From Phaeotremella fagi (lineage: Eukaryota; Basidiomycota; Tremellomycetes; Tremellales; Phaeotremellaceae), in the NCBI GenBank assembly GCA_001599715.1, contig BCHU01000008.1, forward strand, positions 186,001 through 250,000: a stretch of DNA of 64,000 nucleotides, read 5' to 3'. The notes below the pieces were generated by a model, which saw nothing but the letters and a program-made list of their open reading frames with translations, searched no databases and had not been told where the DNA came from. Of the stretch, positions 1 to 13,256 are shown piece after piece. Positions within the stretch are counted from its first letter, which is position 1. Every line of letters begins with the position of its first letter. Position numbers and translations under genes: made by a program.

Positions 1-889
1 CTTATCCACGTATCCATTCAACTATCTTACCTCATTACATCTCTTGAAGCTTCAAGTACTGCGTACTGAATCGCTGAAAAGAAAGACAAACAAGAATCAG
101 GAGGGGAAATATAGACGACGTAACTTGCTTCTCTCCCCGACCATCATTGTTTAGCTCCATCACCATCATCATCACCATCACCACCATCAAAATCCCTTCC
201 CCTTCCCTTTCCTCTTCCTTTTATTTTATTTCATTTTGGACATCCCCGCTGCGTCATCTGGCAACCATCCATTCCCATTGACCGTGAAACAACCCAACAA
301 CTAATCAACTTATCCTCTCTTTACAGTGGAGTCAACAGTCTACCGATCTAATTGAAACACTTTGTCACTTCATTAACCTCCTCATCAACGTCAACATCAC
401 GTTCATTTAATCTATTCGTGTCACGCTGTGAGTAACTTCAACTCAACTCAACTTGTCTCTGTGTACCAAATCTTGGACCCCCCTTTCCTTCTTCTATTAT
501 ACTTAATCATCCACCCTTTACCCCCGTATTTGTGATTTTGACTTGTGATCAATCAACGTAGTACAGAGACGTGACTCCTTCCGTTTTCCGTTGTTCACTC
601 CATCAATCACTCTCTCAACTCTCAACCATATTCCCATTCTCATTCTCAGTCAACTTATTCAGCATTTATCTGTATTACTTAAGAATAACACTAATTCGAC
701 TTATAGCTACGAAGCTACCATCAACTTAGACCAAATCTTGTTGTCATCATTTCACATTACGAGGGAGTTGACGGTCAATCGGTCTTGGAGACCACCTGTG
801 AGTAACAGATTAAGAATTTGTGATCGTGATGGTGCGAAGCTGATCAAAATTCCCTAGTCACCATCTAAACTCTACTCTTTACATCCACA
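1..889. promoter_or_regulatory. Upstream region and probable long 5' leader of the Bni4-like gene
   Basis: No supported gene. The stretch is rich in C and T, with a CAT/CAC microsatellite near 160-190 and pyrimidine tracts near 195-230 and 480-500. The string CTGTGAGTAAC occurs twice, near 426 and near 797, and each copy contains a good splice-donor consensus, so one or more 5'-UTR introns are possible. An open frame at 591-857 has no ATG start and low-complexity content; I treat it as non-coding leader. Confidence 0.5.
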
Positions 890-3800
890 ATGGCAACTGC
901 TATTCATGCTCAACAATCTCATCATCGTCCTTCAATGGATAGAACCCCTTCCTTCGATCAACCTAGAGCTAGATCAACACCCCCTTTCATCACTGGATAC
1001 GATTCTAATCAATCACCACATTTGATTTCCCATCATCATACCGGTTCAAATTCTTCACTTCATTCACCTTATGTTCAACCTTTCAACCAACAATCTTATT
1101 TCCCTCAATCGAACCAGATGTTCCCAACAGGTGCTCAACAACAACAGCCTTCACCTTGGTCAACTACCCCTATGCCAGTTAATTCTTTTTATCCAAATTC
1201 ATCATCACCTTTTCAAGGTTATAACAATCAACCCATTTTTCATCCTGGATTTCAACAGTCTCATGCGGATTTCGCAGCTTGGGCTCACGCTTATCAACAG
1301 ATGGTTATGGCATCTGTTTCGACGGGTGGTGTTCATCAAGGTGGAATGACTCCACCGCCTACACAACAGGAATATCATGTTGAACCAAGAAGAAGAACTA
1401 GTTCTGGCCCTTCTCCTCAACAGTATCCCTCTGGTTATTTCGATCAATCGAATTATTCTAATCCTAAATCTAACGCTCCAACTCAACCTTTCCATCCTTA
1501 TAAACGTGCAACACGTCAAACATCTAGAGATAACATGGTTAGATCAGCTTCGACACCTGTATTAGCGAAACCTGAACCACGCGTCATTTCACATTCTCAT
1601 TCCCAATCGTTCAACTCTTCCAATTCATCTACTTCAGTCAAAAGTCCTCCGTTTACGCCTGATCACGAAAGGAATGATTCTGCAGGATCAACTGGGTCAC
1701 CATCTTCTATACTCCCACCACCTAAAGTCGGTGTCCGATCGGAAGCGAGAAGGGAGTCTTTCTCGAGCGACAAAAGTAATCGAAGTCAAAAGGATGAAAG
1801 AATCGATTCAGCATCTAGAACAATTTCATCATCATCCAACATGAATCGTGCAGCTCCTTTGACAGCTGGTCCGATCGCCAACGCCACCAATACATCTTCC
1901 AGTACCCTTTCACGTCCCTCACCATTGTCACAGACTCCAATGGCACCTTCCCCTGAACCTACTGAGAAAATGGTCAAAAGTGGTGGTCTGAAAGGTAGAC
2001 TTCGTCGAGCTCTTGATAAAGAATCTAAAAAGGATAATCCAAAGAAACAACCTTCGCCACCTCATTCACCTGTAACCAAATCTCCACCAGCTCCTGTCAC
2101 CCCTTCACCTAAAACCATGACTTCACCTGCATCAGAGACATCAACTAGATCTTCGACACCGCCAACTACACCACCTCAAGATGTGGACTCTTATCCAATC
2201 CCTCAACCTTCTTTTGCGATCTCTAACCCAAACGCTATGGGCAGTGAATTGTCTTTAGCTGAAACTGAACGAACGGCTACTACGACTGTTCCTGTTGACT
2301 CTGGGAAGGATAAGGGGAAGAAGGGCTTGTTCAGGATGAAAAACATGTCAACGGATAACATCAGTTTGTCGTCTACTGTTAGTTCGGCTAGTATGATGAT
2401 TAGAAAGATGGGTTCTTTGGGTAAATTGGCTAGACGAAACAGGTGAGTTCCTCAAGTGGGTAAACGACAATTCTGACTGTTATACAGTTTAATGGGAATT
2501 TCTAAAATCTTTAAAGATAAACCTAAAGATGAAGATGGGGCTTTACCTGCTAAAGAGGGTAAAGTCAAAAAGGAGAAGAAGTCCAAATCGAAGAAAGGAG
2601 ATCCTGTCCCCGCTCAACTAAACAGGAACGTAGCTGAGAACGACAGAGTTTCGACCGAAGATGAAGACAGAACTTTGGCTGGATTATCTCCAGCTGCTAA
2701 ATTAGCTAGACAACATACGTTACGTTCAAGAGCTGCAGCAGCTGAAGCTGCTAGACAGAGAAACGCTATTTCGGAAAATCAATCTGGTGAACCGACCTGG
2801 GATAAAAACACGGCAACCCGTCAAAACGGTTTACCATCACTTTCATCCGTTGCTTCAGGTTTACACAAGGGTTTGAATGGTAGTACAGAAGTTCTTCATG
2901 TTGTTCCGAGAACACCTAACGCTGTTCATGCAGTCGCTATCAATGAAACTGAATATGATTCAGAGGATGATACGTCTGATGGAGAGACTGTTGAGGATGT
3001 CACTCTTTCTTTGGCTGCTAGTCATTTAGGAGAGGACGCTGAGTTTCAAGCTACTTGGGGTAACGCTTATATTGATCGGAATGCTGTACCCAAGAAGGGT
3101 ATTCTGAAGAGTGAGTTGGAGTTTTCTCGTTGGTGATACGGAATTTGAACTGATTTCTGGTTAGGTACACCTTCAATAAGTGATGATACGTTGAGTGCAA
3201 GACAACGTTCAAATTCAGTTCAAGAGTCTTCAACTTCATCTTCACCTGGTACTTTATCATTAACGACCAAAGATCCTGATCAAATTGATTTACATCATCC
3301 GATCCCGAGACCATCACCAACTGGAACCGGTACTGGAGTTGGAAACCTAAACCCAACAGATCCATCATACGATCCATTCTCTTCATCATTCGCACCGCAA
3401 CCATTCGATCTCACCCCCAAAGACGAGAACGACAACGAGAACCACCACAACGTTTCATTCGAGGTACCACAAATCTCACCTAGTATCTATGGTAACCCAA
3501 CTTATAACGCTTCTCTACCAGCACTAGGCATTTTGAGTGGGAAAGAAAAAGAAGTTATAGGGAACGTTAGATCGATGACTGTGCCTAATCGGAAACGTTT
3601 GGTTTGGGCACCGGAATGCGCGGTTTATAGTACTTATGATGCTGGGACTTATGATCGTAGATCTGAACCTGCTACTTGTAATCGTAAGTTTCGTTTTTTT
3701 TTCAGTGAGATGATTTGGTGTTGATTATGGTTATTGTTTAGGTTTGACACCGGAATTAGCGATTGCTATCAAGCAAGAGTAAGTTGAATATTGCTTTTCG

Positions 3801-3900
3801 TTTTAATTTAATCCTAATCAACAACTCTAGACTTAACGCTTTCAAACTTGAAATGCCAGTTCACCCTTCGTCTCGTGTATACACCCATTACTTTGCATAA
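890..3900 (+). CDS. Large disordered protein with Bni4-like C-terminal region (possible PP1 scaffold)
   Basis: Five exons join in phase: 890-2442, 2488-3110, 3165-3683, 3742-3778, 3831-3900, giving 933 residues. The N-terminal half is Ser/Pro/Gln/His-rich and looks disordered. Two blocks look conserved. The first spans the exon 1/2 junction (about residues 485-535) and joins a GKLARRN-SLMGISKIFKDK segment, which supports the splice. The second is the last 75 residues, with KRLVWAPE, an YDRR motif, NRLTPEL and a YTHYF-A end. From memory, this C-terminal pattern resembles fungal Bni4-type proteins, which tether protein phosphatase 1 (Glc7) and chitin synthase at the bud neck; RLVW would fit an RVxF-type docking site. 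Family assignment is by recollection of motifs, not by search, so the role is inference. The start is the first ATG after a pyrimidine-rich leader. Confidence 0.6.
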
Positions 3901-5028
3901 AGGTCAACCTCCATAAAAACAAACAACCAACCAAAAGACTTCGAAAATCCAAACATAAATACCAAGCATAATATCCAATCAAATCGTAATTGTAGCTTAT
4001 CTTATCCTTTCTTTTGACCAAAATCAGATTCTCTTCATTAGAAAACATTAATATCATTTCATCTTTTCTTGAATACAACATTTGAGTACGTTTTAGGTAC
4101 CTTCTGTACGAGTTGAATCCATTATATCACTTACCAAAATTTTGTCGTTGATCGTCATTCTTTCCTTTTCTTTTCCTCTTTTCCTCTTTTTAGTCTTCAT
4201 GTGTCATAGTTATTTAGATAAAATTGAGCTTATTTTGTCGTAATGCATTTTTCTTTGTTAGATGGTACGGTGTCTGATCTGTCTTGGTTGTTATTGACGT
4301 TGGTGTTATCACCATCAGAATGGTCGTTGTCGCTATTCGCTATTCGCTTACTGAGCACTAATTGCCAATCCCTCCTCTGCTCTCCCTACGCGCTAGCCCG
4401 AACTCAGTTAATGCTAACTTTGTTGCACAGATCTTTTATCAGAGTTAAGTCATATTTTGACATCCACCTTATACATACATACATAGGTATACATTATCAT
4501 CTTATAGCCATATCCTTGTCATTCGTTGAACGTAGAAAACACACCATAAACAAATACTGTCACTTGCCGTAATTAGATCCATTTCATTTTTGGGGTCCAG
4601 ATTTCACTTCCATGATTTGAGGTTGAGATCCTGTCTTATTTTCTTTCGGTTAGTCATATTCCTATCACATAACGCGACTAACAACTTTCTGATATAGATT
4701 ACATATTTTATCCTATCACAATCTGGTCACTGGCCAAGCACAAGCACGAGCAACACCGAAAAGTTGATTATCATTATCACGCTAGGGAAGACAATAAATA
4801 GTTGGTCAAGACTACCTTTGGTTGACACCTCCCACACACACCTTTAACTTACGATACACAATTACCACCTTTTCTTAGTCCAATCCTCAAATTCGTCACC
4901 AGCATTTTCTTGTTACTTGATGAATCAACGAATCTTCCTTACACCCTTCGTCTTGTCTCTCTACTCTATCATTTCATTATAACAAAGAAACGAATCCAAA
5001 AAAATAAAAATATAGAACGGGGACGAAG
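3901..5028. other. 3' UTR and intergenic/promoter region, no gene seen
   Basis: Contains the 3' end of the Bni4-like gene and the upstream region of the Ras GEF gene. Short open frames at 4243-4572 and 4910-5101 lack conserved-looking content. A small ATAC repeat lies near 4470-4490, and there is a pyrimidine-rich leader before 5029. Nothing else is visible. Confidence 0.5.
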
Positions 5029-8000
5029 ATGGGCGATACCCCAAACAGACCTTTTTCAGGTGATTCATTCATCTCCCCTCACGCCGCTTTATCAGCTTTA
5101 GGAGGTGGTGGTAACGCCAACCCATCAAGACAAAATGATAGTCAAGGTCCACCAACACCGTCGAAAAGTCCTTCACCATCCCCGAACTACGATAACGAAG
5201 ACGGCGAGGGGGAGGTGGAAGACGATCTGATGAATAAACCGTTAATCGTCAGAGCTTTATTCGATTATAACGCGACGGACGCTTCGGCGTTGAGTTTTCA
5301 GCAGGGTGATTTGATTGAAGTTTTCACCATGTTGGAAAGTGGTTGGTGGGATGGGATGGTTAACGGTGAAAGAGGTTGGTTCCCTAGTAATTACGTCAGT
5401 GAGATTGGTGAAGATGAGATGATTGAGGAGGAGGAGGAGGAGATGATGGGTAACGAGAACGATGATGGGAACCTACATCAGGAACAAAGCTCGAATTCTA
5501 GAGTTCAGATTAATAAGAGTGGTGTGTTGGAAATCGGTTCCAACGGTGAAATCAGAGGATTGGACGATGAGATCTTAGCTCTAACCAATGGATTGAAAGA
5601 GGATTGGGATGATTGGGGTTCATCCAACGATATTGGGAATAAAGGTTTGGAAGGTTTAGCAAGAGACATGATGTCTGATGAACCTCTGAATTTGAATTCT
5701 GACGTCGAAGACGAATCGAAAGAATTGAATGATGAGATTCAACGTAGAAAGAGATTGATGTTGGGAGATGAATCTTTGGTGGATGAATTCGGTGCTGGAT
5801 CGATTGGTAGGAAACGCGAAGAAACGGATACTACTTTAAGAGGGTTTCAACATTCTCAAACGGGGTCTGATACTTTCGGTAGTAGTAGAGTTAAATCATT
5901 TGGTGGTGGTGGTGAAATGGAACCTCAAGATTTTTGGGTCCCATCAATGACTTCTGATAACAGGGTGAGTATGGTGGTTGTCTCAAGGGTTCGTGACTGA
6001 TTCCAGCTTGTAGATATACTATCACAACACCCAGACTGGTGAAGATTCTTGGGAATTGCCAACGGGTACACCAGGATTAGAAAGTGATGAATATTACGAT
6101 CAGAACGAGGAAAATTTCTTCAATTCTTATTCAGCAGGTCCATCAACTGTTTACGCGAATACTCAACCTACTTCAACTGAAGATTTCGGTTTCAGACCAC
6201 CACCAAAAAGTAAAGGTGATTGGATAGCTCGGATCAGCGATGATGGGAAAGAATACTTTTACGTTAATCGAATGACTGGTGAAAAACGACAGGAATTGCC
6301 TTTGAATCTGAACGAGACTTCTGATAGATTCAAACGACTCAGTGTTGGTTCTAATCCTGGTTCACCTCTTAAACCTAAAAGACTTTCTATCGAGTTACAG
6401 AAGAAGACTATTGAAGAGTGGGAAAAGAGAACTAGGGAATCACTCGCTGATTTATCACGTTCGATCAAACCGACCATGGGTCAATTGGTCGATAAAATCA
6501 ATAACTCACTACGAGAAGTCTTGAACGCTGCTTCAACTGGTTCTTCCGCTTATCAAGATCTGTTACAAGCTCAAGAAGTCTCCTCGGATCAAGCGATGAG
6601 CGCATCGATTCTTAGAGAGGAATCGGCAGCTGCATCGTTGGTCACCTCACATACATCTTTGTTATCTGCTGTACGAGACTTATATTTGGCTTTTGGATAT
6701 GTTGGACCGATCGACGTTGTTGACGGGATGCCCGAACGACCTCTTTGGGCAGGTGACACTAATATGATCAACGCGTTGACTGTGCTGGAGAGTTCGATTC
6801 ATGACGCTACGACTTCACGACGGGTTTTGGAGGGTAAATCTACTTGGGATGAGGTCATTTTCGCTGTCAACAGACTCAAAGATTTGCTTACGACTTTACC
6901 TTCTACACTGGTTGGTAATAGATCAGCTCCTGATGGAGTTTCAGCTGTGGAAGGGAAGAATATGATTTCAACTCTATCGTTCTCTCCTCTCAAATTTGAT
7001 GATTTGCTCCATGGGAGATTCGGTTTTGGAGATATTGAAACGATTCCTCGATCACTTGATAATTCTATTTACGACATTCAAAAGATCAAATCACAACTGG
7101 ATGTTCTTTTACGGACCGTTTCGGAAGCGAATGGTTTGGAAGTTGTTCGATTAACGACTAAATGCGTTGATATAGCTGTTCGAATCGATGTAGCTTCGAT
7201 GGTTGATCTCGAAACTTTATCTAGTTCCTCTGATAGATCTAGGGATAAAGATTCGAAATCGTATATCGAATTAGTTGATCAAGCTAGACGAGCTTTGATT
7301 GAACTTGATAGTAACGTCACTGGACTTTCTTCAGCTTCTGGATTACTTTTATCGACTTTGTCAAGTGGCGAAATTCAACTTGCCATTCAAGAAATTTCGA
7401 CATCAGTCTCAGCGATTTATAGATCTTTACAAACTTTATATGTTATTTCACAGGAACAAACTTCAGCTGTTGAACAGGGTATCGTACCAGGTAAAGTTGG
7501 ATATCGATCTCATTCCCAAAACGATACCAGTCGCCAAATGAAACGAAGATCAAAAACCAGACCTCAATCGATGAACTCGATCTCCTCTAGAACCAGTAGA
7601 AGAAGTTTACGTGAATTGATCACACCTAAGAAATCTCATGGATTGGAAGAAGAATTTTTGGATGGGAACGAGATTGATCCTGGGAATGAATTTGAGGATG
7701 ATGAAGAAAGAGATCGACCTGGTAATATGATTTCACCGAGTGCTTCGGGTAGTCATACTTCTTTAGCTCAATTTAAAGAACCTGTCGTTAGTGGTGGTGG
7801 TGGAACGGCTGGAAGGAAAGGTAACATGTCGGCTACTTCTAGTTCGACTTCTCTTGTTTATCAAGAATCGGATACTTCGAGTTTGAAAGGTTCGAATAGA
7901 TCCAGTTTCATGAAAGCTGTTCCATTCCTCAGGAACAGGACTGGAAGTGGTGACGCTGAAGATGGTGAGTGATCATTCTCACACTGTTTATGGTCATGAC

Positions 8001-9915
8001 TGAAATACAACTCTCCCTGTAGCGAGAAAAAATAAAGCGAATCGAAAATTAGCTAAATTACTTGGTGAAGAGAGTTTGGCACCGGCTCCAACACCTGTTC
8101 CTGCACCTCGACCGCCGACGGTGAAAACTCCTTGGTATCTCGGTAACGATTATGGTCAAGGGGAAATCGTTTTTGATACTAAAGGCGGAGTACGGGCTGG
8201 TACTTTACGAGCTCTGATTGAGAAATTAACATCTCATATTTCAGCTGGTACGTAGATTAAACTCAAAACAATTGGTCTTGACTGACATTTTCCATGTAGA
8301 AACTTCTTTCTTACAAGCGTTCCTCTTAACCTACAGATCGTTTTCATCGGGTAATCAATTAGTCGACTTGCTGATCGAAAGATATAACATTCAACCACCC
8401 GAATCATTGAAACCTAACGAACTCAAAGAATGGCAAACTAAGAAACAGACTACGATTCGATTACGGGTCGTTAACACTTTTAAAGCTTGGTTGGATCACT
8501 ATTTGGAGGGTGAAACTGAGGATTCACAGATTTTGGATAGGATCGAACAGTTTGCTAAAGTTACTTTGGTTAATAATGGGGCCATTTTACCTTCGACCTC
8601 GTTGCAACAAGCTGTTCAAAAGAGGGTAAGTAGTTATGTTCGATTTGTTGAAGACTCCACTGAACATTTTCCATAGCGCTCAGCTGATCCCAGTAATCCA
8701 AGAGGTGGAATCCCATGGTCAACCCCAGCCCCAGCACCGTTACTCACCAGAAACGTACCAGGTAAACCGTTACGTTTACTTGATATCAATCCTTTGGAGT
8801 TAGCGAGACAATTGACGATAATGGAATCGAAACATTTCCAAAAGATTCGTCCGATCGAATGTCTGAATAAAGCTTGGCAACGTGAAGACGGAGCTAAGGT
8901 TGCGCCTAATTTGAGATTCGTCATTTTGACGGCTAATAGGATGGCGGGTTGGGTTGCTAGTGAGATTTTGAGTCAGAAGGATGTTAAAGTCAGAGCGAGT
9001 GTGATGAAACATTTCGTTGTCACTGCTATTGTAAGTAGGCTCACTGAGGTGAAGGATCAGACTGATGATTTTGGTTTAATAGAATTTACGAGATTTGAAT
9101 AATTTCTCATCAATGGCTGGTGTAGTTGCTGGATTGAATTCAGCCCCGATAACCAGGTTGAAAAGGACGAAGGAACTTCTCAGTCCCAAAACCATAGCTT
9201 ATCAACAAGATCTCGATAGATTATTAGATTCAGCCAAGAATTTCGCTAATTACAAAGAATTACTTAAAGCTATCAATCCACCTTGTGTACCTTTCTTTGG
9301 ATTTTATTTATCGGCTTTGACGTTTATCGAAGATGGAAATAAAGATTTGGTGATGCCTTCAACCTCTGGTATGTCGACTTCTGGATCGATCGCTTCGTTG
9401 TCATCTATCAACGGCGGAGCCAACGGAATGAGTCAATCGAGATCTTCAACTTCGCTATCAGCTGCATCGGATAATCCAACCAATCGATCGATCTCATCGA
9501 ACACCGTCGAACAATCTCAACAACAACCCACCCAACCGTTGATTAATTTCTTTAAACGTTCATTGGCAGCTGAGATCTTACGTGATATCAAACAGTATCA
9601 GATTCAACCGTACAATCTACAGACTTATGCTCCGGTTTATAAATTCGTTAAAGATGGTTTGGAGGCTGTTGAGAAAATGGGTGATCCTTATGAACTGAGT
9701 TTGAAACTTGAACCTAGGGAACGTGAGGATGAGAGAATGTAGGTAGAGGAGTCTCATTTGATTATTTTGGTTACTGATATTCATTTATTTTGGTTAGAAC
9801 AAGGATGTTACATGACTCCGTAAGTCGTTCTTGAACGTTCGTTTTCATTAATTGGGAATAGAAGAAGAATGTTAAACGTAGTGACGCAGGGCTTCATATG
9901 ATGATCATGATGTAG
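5029..9915 (+). CDS. CDC25: Ras guanine-nucleotide exchange factor, Cdc25 type
   Basis: Eight exons: 5029-5964, 6014-7964, 8023-8247, 8300-8625, 8677-9030, 9083-9738, 9798-9819, 9862-9915; about 1507 residues. Domain order: SH3 (about 70-127, ALFDY and WFPSNYV signatures), a WW-like module rebuilt across intron 1 (about 302-330, WVP...RIYYHN...SWELP), a second WW-like stretch (about 379-410), a long helical linker, the REM/RasGEF-N domain (about 1010-1146), and the catalytic Cdc25 domain (about 1170-1500, with NFSSMAGVVAGLNSAP and PCVPFFGFYLS). It should load Ras with GTP upstream of cAMP signalling at the membrane, as in yeast Cdc25. Every join keeps phase. The last intron is less certain: if the GTAAGT at 9820 is not used, the protein ends at 9834. 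Confidence 0.9.
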
Positions 9916-10774
9916 CGAATCATGTTGTTTCACAACATCGAGTGGGAGTAGATATTAGAGTTAACAGTGGTTATAGAAGGAGTGGCAATTCAATTGCTGG
10001 TGGCGGAAAGAAAAATGGTTATTTGTTGGTTCTTGCATAGTAGTCTTGGTTATTCGGTTATTTGATTCTTTTTGGTCTTTGTAATTCACTCGAATTAATT
10101 ATTTTGGAAATTTAACTTACGACCTTTCATGTATCTTACCTTAACGTACTCGTACCTCCTTCGTTTTTTGGTTTGAACCTAAATCTACATTTTCGTGAAG
10201 CTGAAACAACTTTCGGGGTTCTGAAACATGCCTGGCATGTCAGATCCATCTACATAAGAGGATGTCAAGCGAAAGAAGAGAGGACAATGCAGGAGAGTTG
10301 AGGTTCATTTTTGAGGGTTGGTGTAGGAGTATGTCATGTTAGAAACGCAAGCTATGTCATAGAGATCCATCTTGAGATCCATTCAGTGATAAGATCAATC
10401 GGTCATCGTGTTACTGTAACAGCAAACATCACAATTAGTTACCATCAAAACACAAACACAAACCTCAACAATCAATTCATGCAGAAAAGACGTGTTCGTG
10501 TTCGTGTTCGTGTTCTCACATTCACATCCACATTCCCATACCCACACCCGTTATCAAAGGAAGAAGAATACGATCGAGGGGCTCAAAGGTATACTGAAAT
10601 AAACACAATTTAACGACTGAAAAGCGACTAGTGATCGAAAAAGGAAAAGGAAAGTCTCTTTCAGTTTTCCCTCAACGACCAACTTCCCAGTAATTTTCGG
10701 TCATTCAACCCCCTGCCCAGTCTGAGACAAACATTCATATAAAGATTACCAAACCAAAACACGTAGTTAGAGAA
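9916..10774. other. Intergenic region with a short GTGTTC tandem repeat
   Basis: No gene supported. Four copies of the hexamer GTGTTC run at about 10491-10515. A 10311-10613 open frame has no protein-like character. The part close to 10775 probably holds the promoter and leader of the next gene. Confidence 0.5.
10491..10515 (+). repeat. Hexamer microsatellite (GTGTTC)x4
   Basis: Perfect short tandem array of GTGTTC directly visible in the sequence, in the spacer between the Ras GEF gene and the next + strand gene. Confidence 0.85.
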
Positions 10775-12966
10775 ATGTCGTTCAATCCCATTTCATCTTT
10801 CGATAGTCATCTCTCAAATCATAATCATCTTTCAAAATTACCTCCATCGCAAACGAACAAGATGCCCGTATCTAATTTTTTCAATCTATCGAAATCAAAG
10901 AATAAATTTCAGGCTGTGGTTCTGGAATGTCAACCTTCGACTGGACCTGATCCTAGTCTTTTCAATCGTCCTCGTCAGCAGGAAAAGAAACTTTCACATG
11001 ATGAAATTATGGTTTCTTCGCTTGACCAAAGTAAACCGAACTCGAGTTCTATGGGTGTTAGGTCAACACCATTGAAATTGCCTTCAGGTATGTGAGTTTT
11101 CGATGGATGAAAATTAATTTTTTACTAGATGAGATTTTTCACACTAGTCGTCGTGGTTTGATTAGAACACTTAGTTCTAAACGAGTTGTCAACAAATCAG
11201 ACTCTAGGGGACAAGAATTCAATTCGGTTAGAAGTAAATTATCGAGAACGCTCGGTGAAGATGTTCCCATAACGTCTAATCTCAATGGTCAATCGGAATG
11301 TGAAAAGAAAATTTCACTCAACGATCCAATTACCAGTCTCCATCCATCAAAGACAATCACTGTTTCAGCGTTTAATTCGAAAAGATTATCGATAACTCAA
11401 CAACCGACTGTATCTCCAATTGAGAACCATAGTTTATCACCGATTTCATATCCGAAACATAAATCTACACCTCCAAAGACACATGGTTATAGTTATTCTA
11501 CACCTTCACCTCGGGAGTCTATTAGATCTACTAGAAGGGCAGAGAGGGAATGGAGAGCTAGGGTAGCAGCTTTATCTAATCATGGTTCGGGTTCTAAAAA
11601 TGGTTTCAATAAGGGTTCATCGGTTGATGAATCGTCACCACAGATTAGAGGGCCTGTCCCACCTAAACGAACGGTTGGTTTAGGTGTTAGTAGACAAGGT
11701 AGTCGATCACCTGAAGAAGTCAAGATCGTTACTCCACCTCAAATCTCTGGTCAGAGAGCTTCACCGGTTATAGTTGATCAAGACGATGATACCAATTCAG
11801 TCAATCTTCCAGCTATGTCGCTCCTTTCGGGAAAATCATTCGCTACCCTCGGTCATCACGTCCATGCGAATCCAAATGCGAGATCCAATAGAGAATCCAA
11901 ACTGTCTTCTATTCGACGGGCTAAATTGAATGAATCGATTTATTCTGATTTATCTGAGATGAATCAACTTCCGCTTCCTGGGTCAGGTTTAAATCATGAT
12001 TCGAATGGGGATGACGATCAATTGTCCTCCACTGGTGCGGTTGTTGATATAGAGATTTCACCTGTTACACCTGATTTTGGAATTGGATTGGGATCAGGAT
12101 CAGGATCGAATTGTTTACCACTTTTCAATAGTTTTTTACAATCTCCTAAATTTGTCGGTGTCGAGAGTTCAGGTTCGAATTATCTTTTAGGTGGTGAGAA
12201 AATCAACGTTTTTGGTACTAGACGTTCAATTGAAGTCTCGAATCCAAGACCCTCTGATACTAAGGTTAAATCAGCTACTGTTGGTGAGAAGAAACACCAT
12301 CCAAAACCTCATCCTACGATGGATTTGGTAACTCCCACAAAAACTGTTACGAAATCGACAAGCCCGACCACGCCCTCGACTCCAATAACACCTTATTCAC
12401 CAGCAACCGCTTTCATACTTTCTGAACCGAGCGTTGAGAGACTCTGGAATACGGGTTTCAGTAAATACAGAGAAGACGAGACTGAGACGGTTGATGATGG
12501 AGATATTGGAACACCAACTAAAATCATCGAGAGACTTGACGGCCATTCGAACCATCCATTCGCTTTGTATCCAGGTAACGCTCATCCAGATCGCAATCCA
12601 AAAAGATCAATTCCACCAACCCCACCAACGAAATCACCACGTACACTCCGAATCACGTCAGAAGATATCAACAACAACATCAACACTCGTAAATCGAATC
12701 ACAATCATCGAAATACGTTTCCAAAGAAACAAAAGCAATTCCCGAAATTAGAAATTTTGGGTAATAAATGTATCAACAGTGGTTATCATTTAAAGATGAG
12801 GGGGAGTGAATTGACTCCTGGGATGGAGAGTGGTATTCGACCACCGAAATCTGGTTTACCTTTGTTGGTATGTTATTGTTTTCTTCTTGAGTTGGACTGG
12901 GAGCTGATTTACTCGTTTTAGGACTTGGAGAGATGGTTGAGAGAAACTTCTTTAGCTGAGGATTGA
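10775..12966 (+). CDS. Unassigned Ser/Thr/Pro-rich disordered protein
   Basis: Three exons (10775-11087, 11129-12867, 12922-12966) join in phase to 698 residues. I do not recognise the family. The sequence is basic and rich in Ser, Pro and Asn, with many SP/TP sites and stretches such as PTTPSTPITPYSP, which suggests a disordered, phosphorylated protein. Two short structured-looking pieces stand out: the N-terminal region around EIFHTSRRGLIRTLSSKR just after intron 1, and the last residues LERWLRETSLAED, encoded by the small third exon. There is no signal peptide or membrane segment. Start choice: first ATG in frame; a second ATG at codon 30 is possible. It lies between the Ras GEF and the kinesin on the same strand, but nothing else links them. 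Confidence 0.7.
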
Positions 12967-13256
12967 GGTTACTTTCATGTTGCTGGTTACGAGAACTTTA
13001 TGGATTGTTTTTTACGGATTTTTGGTAGTGGAATATTATACATACATGATTTTATTGTATTTCTTATGCATTAGTACTTTCAAAAATAGTCAAATGCCGC
13101 AATTCTCCGTGTTAAAATAGCAATGTCACATAAGATATGTTTAGATTAAATGCTCCCCTCACTTAAATCCTTTGTTGACATCGTTGTTGGTGACTGCTTT
13201 CTTTTATCTTGAACAACAACAACAACTTAACCTATCCTATTCACAATCAAACATCA

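Noticed and set aside
591..857. Open frame of 88 codons upstream of the Bni4-like gene
   Set aside because: No ATG start, low-complexity content, and it lies in a C/T-rich leader with splice-donor-like strings.
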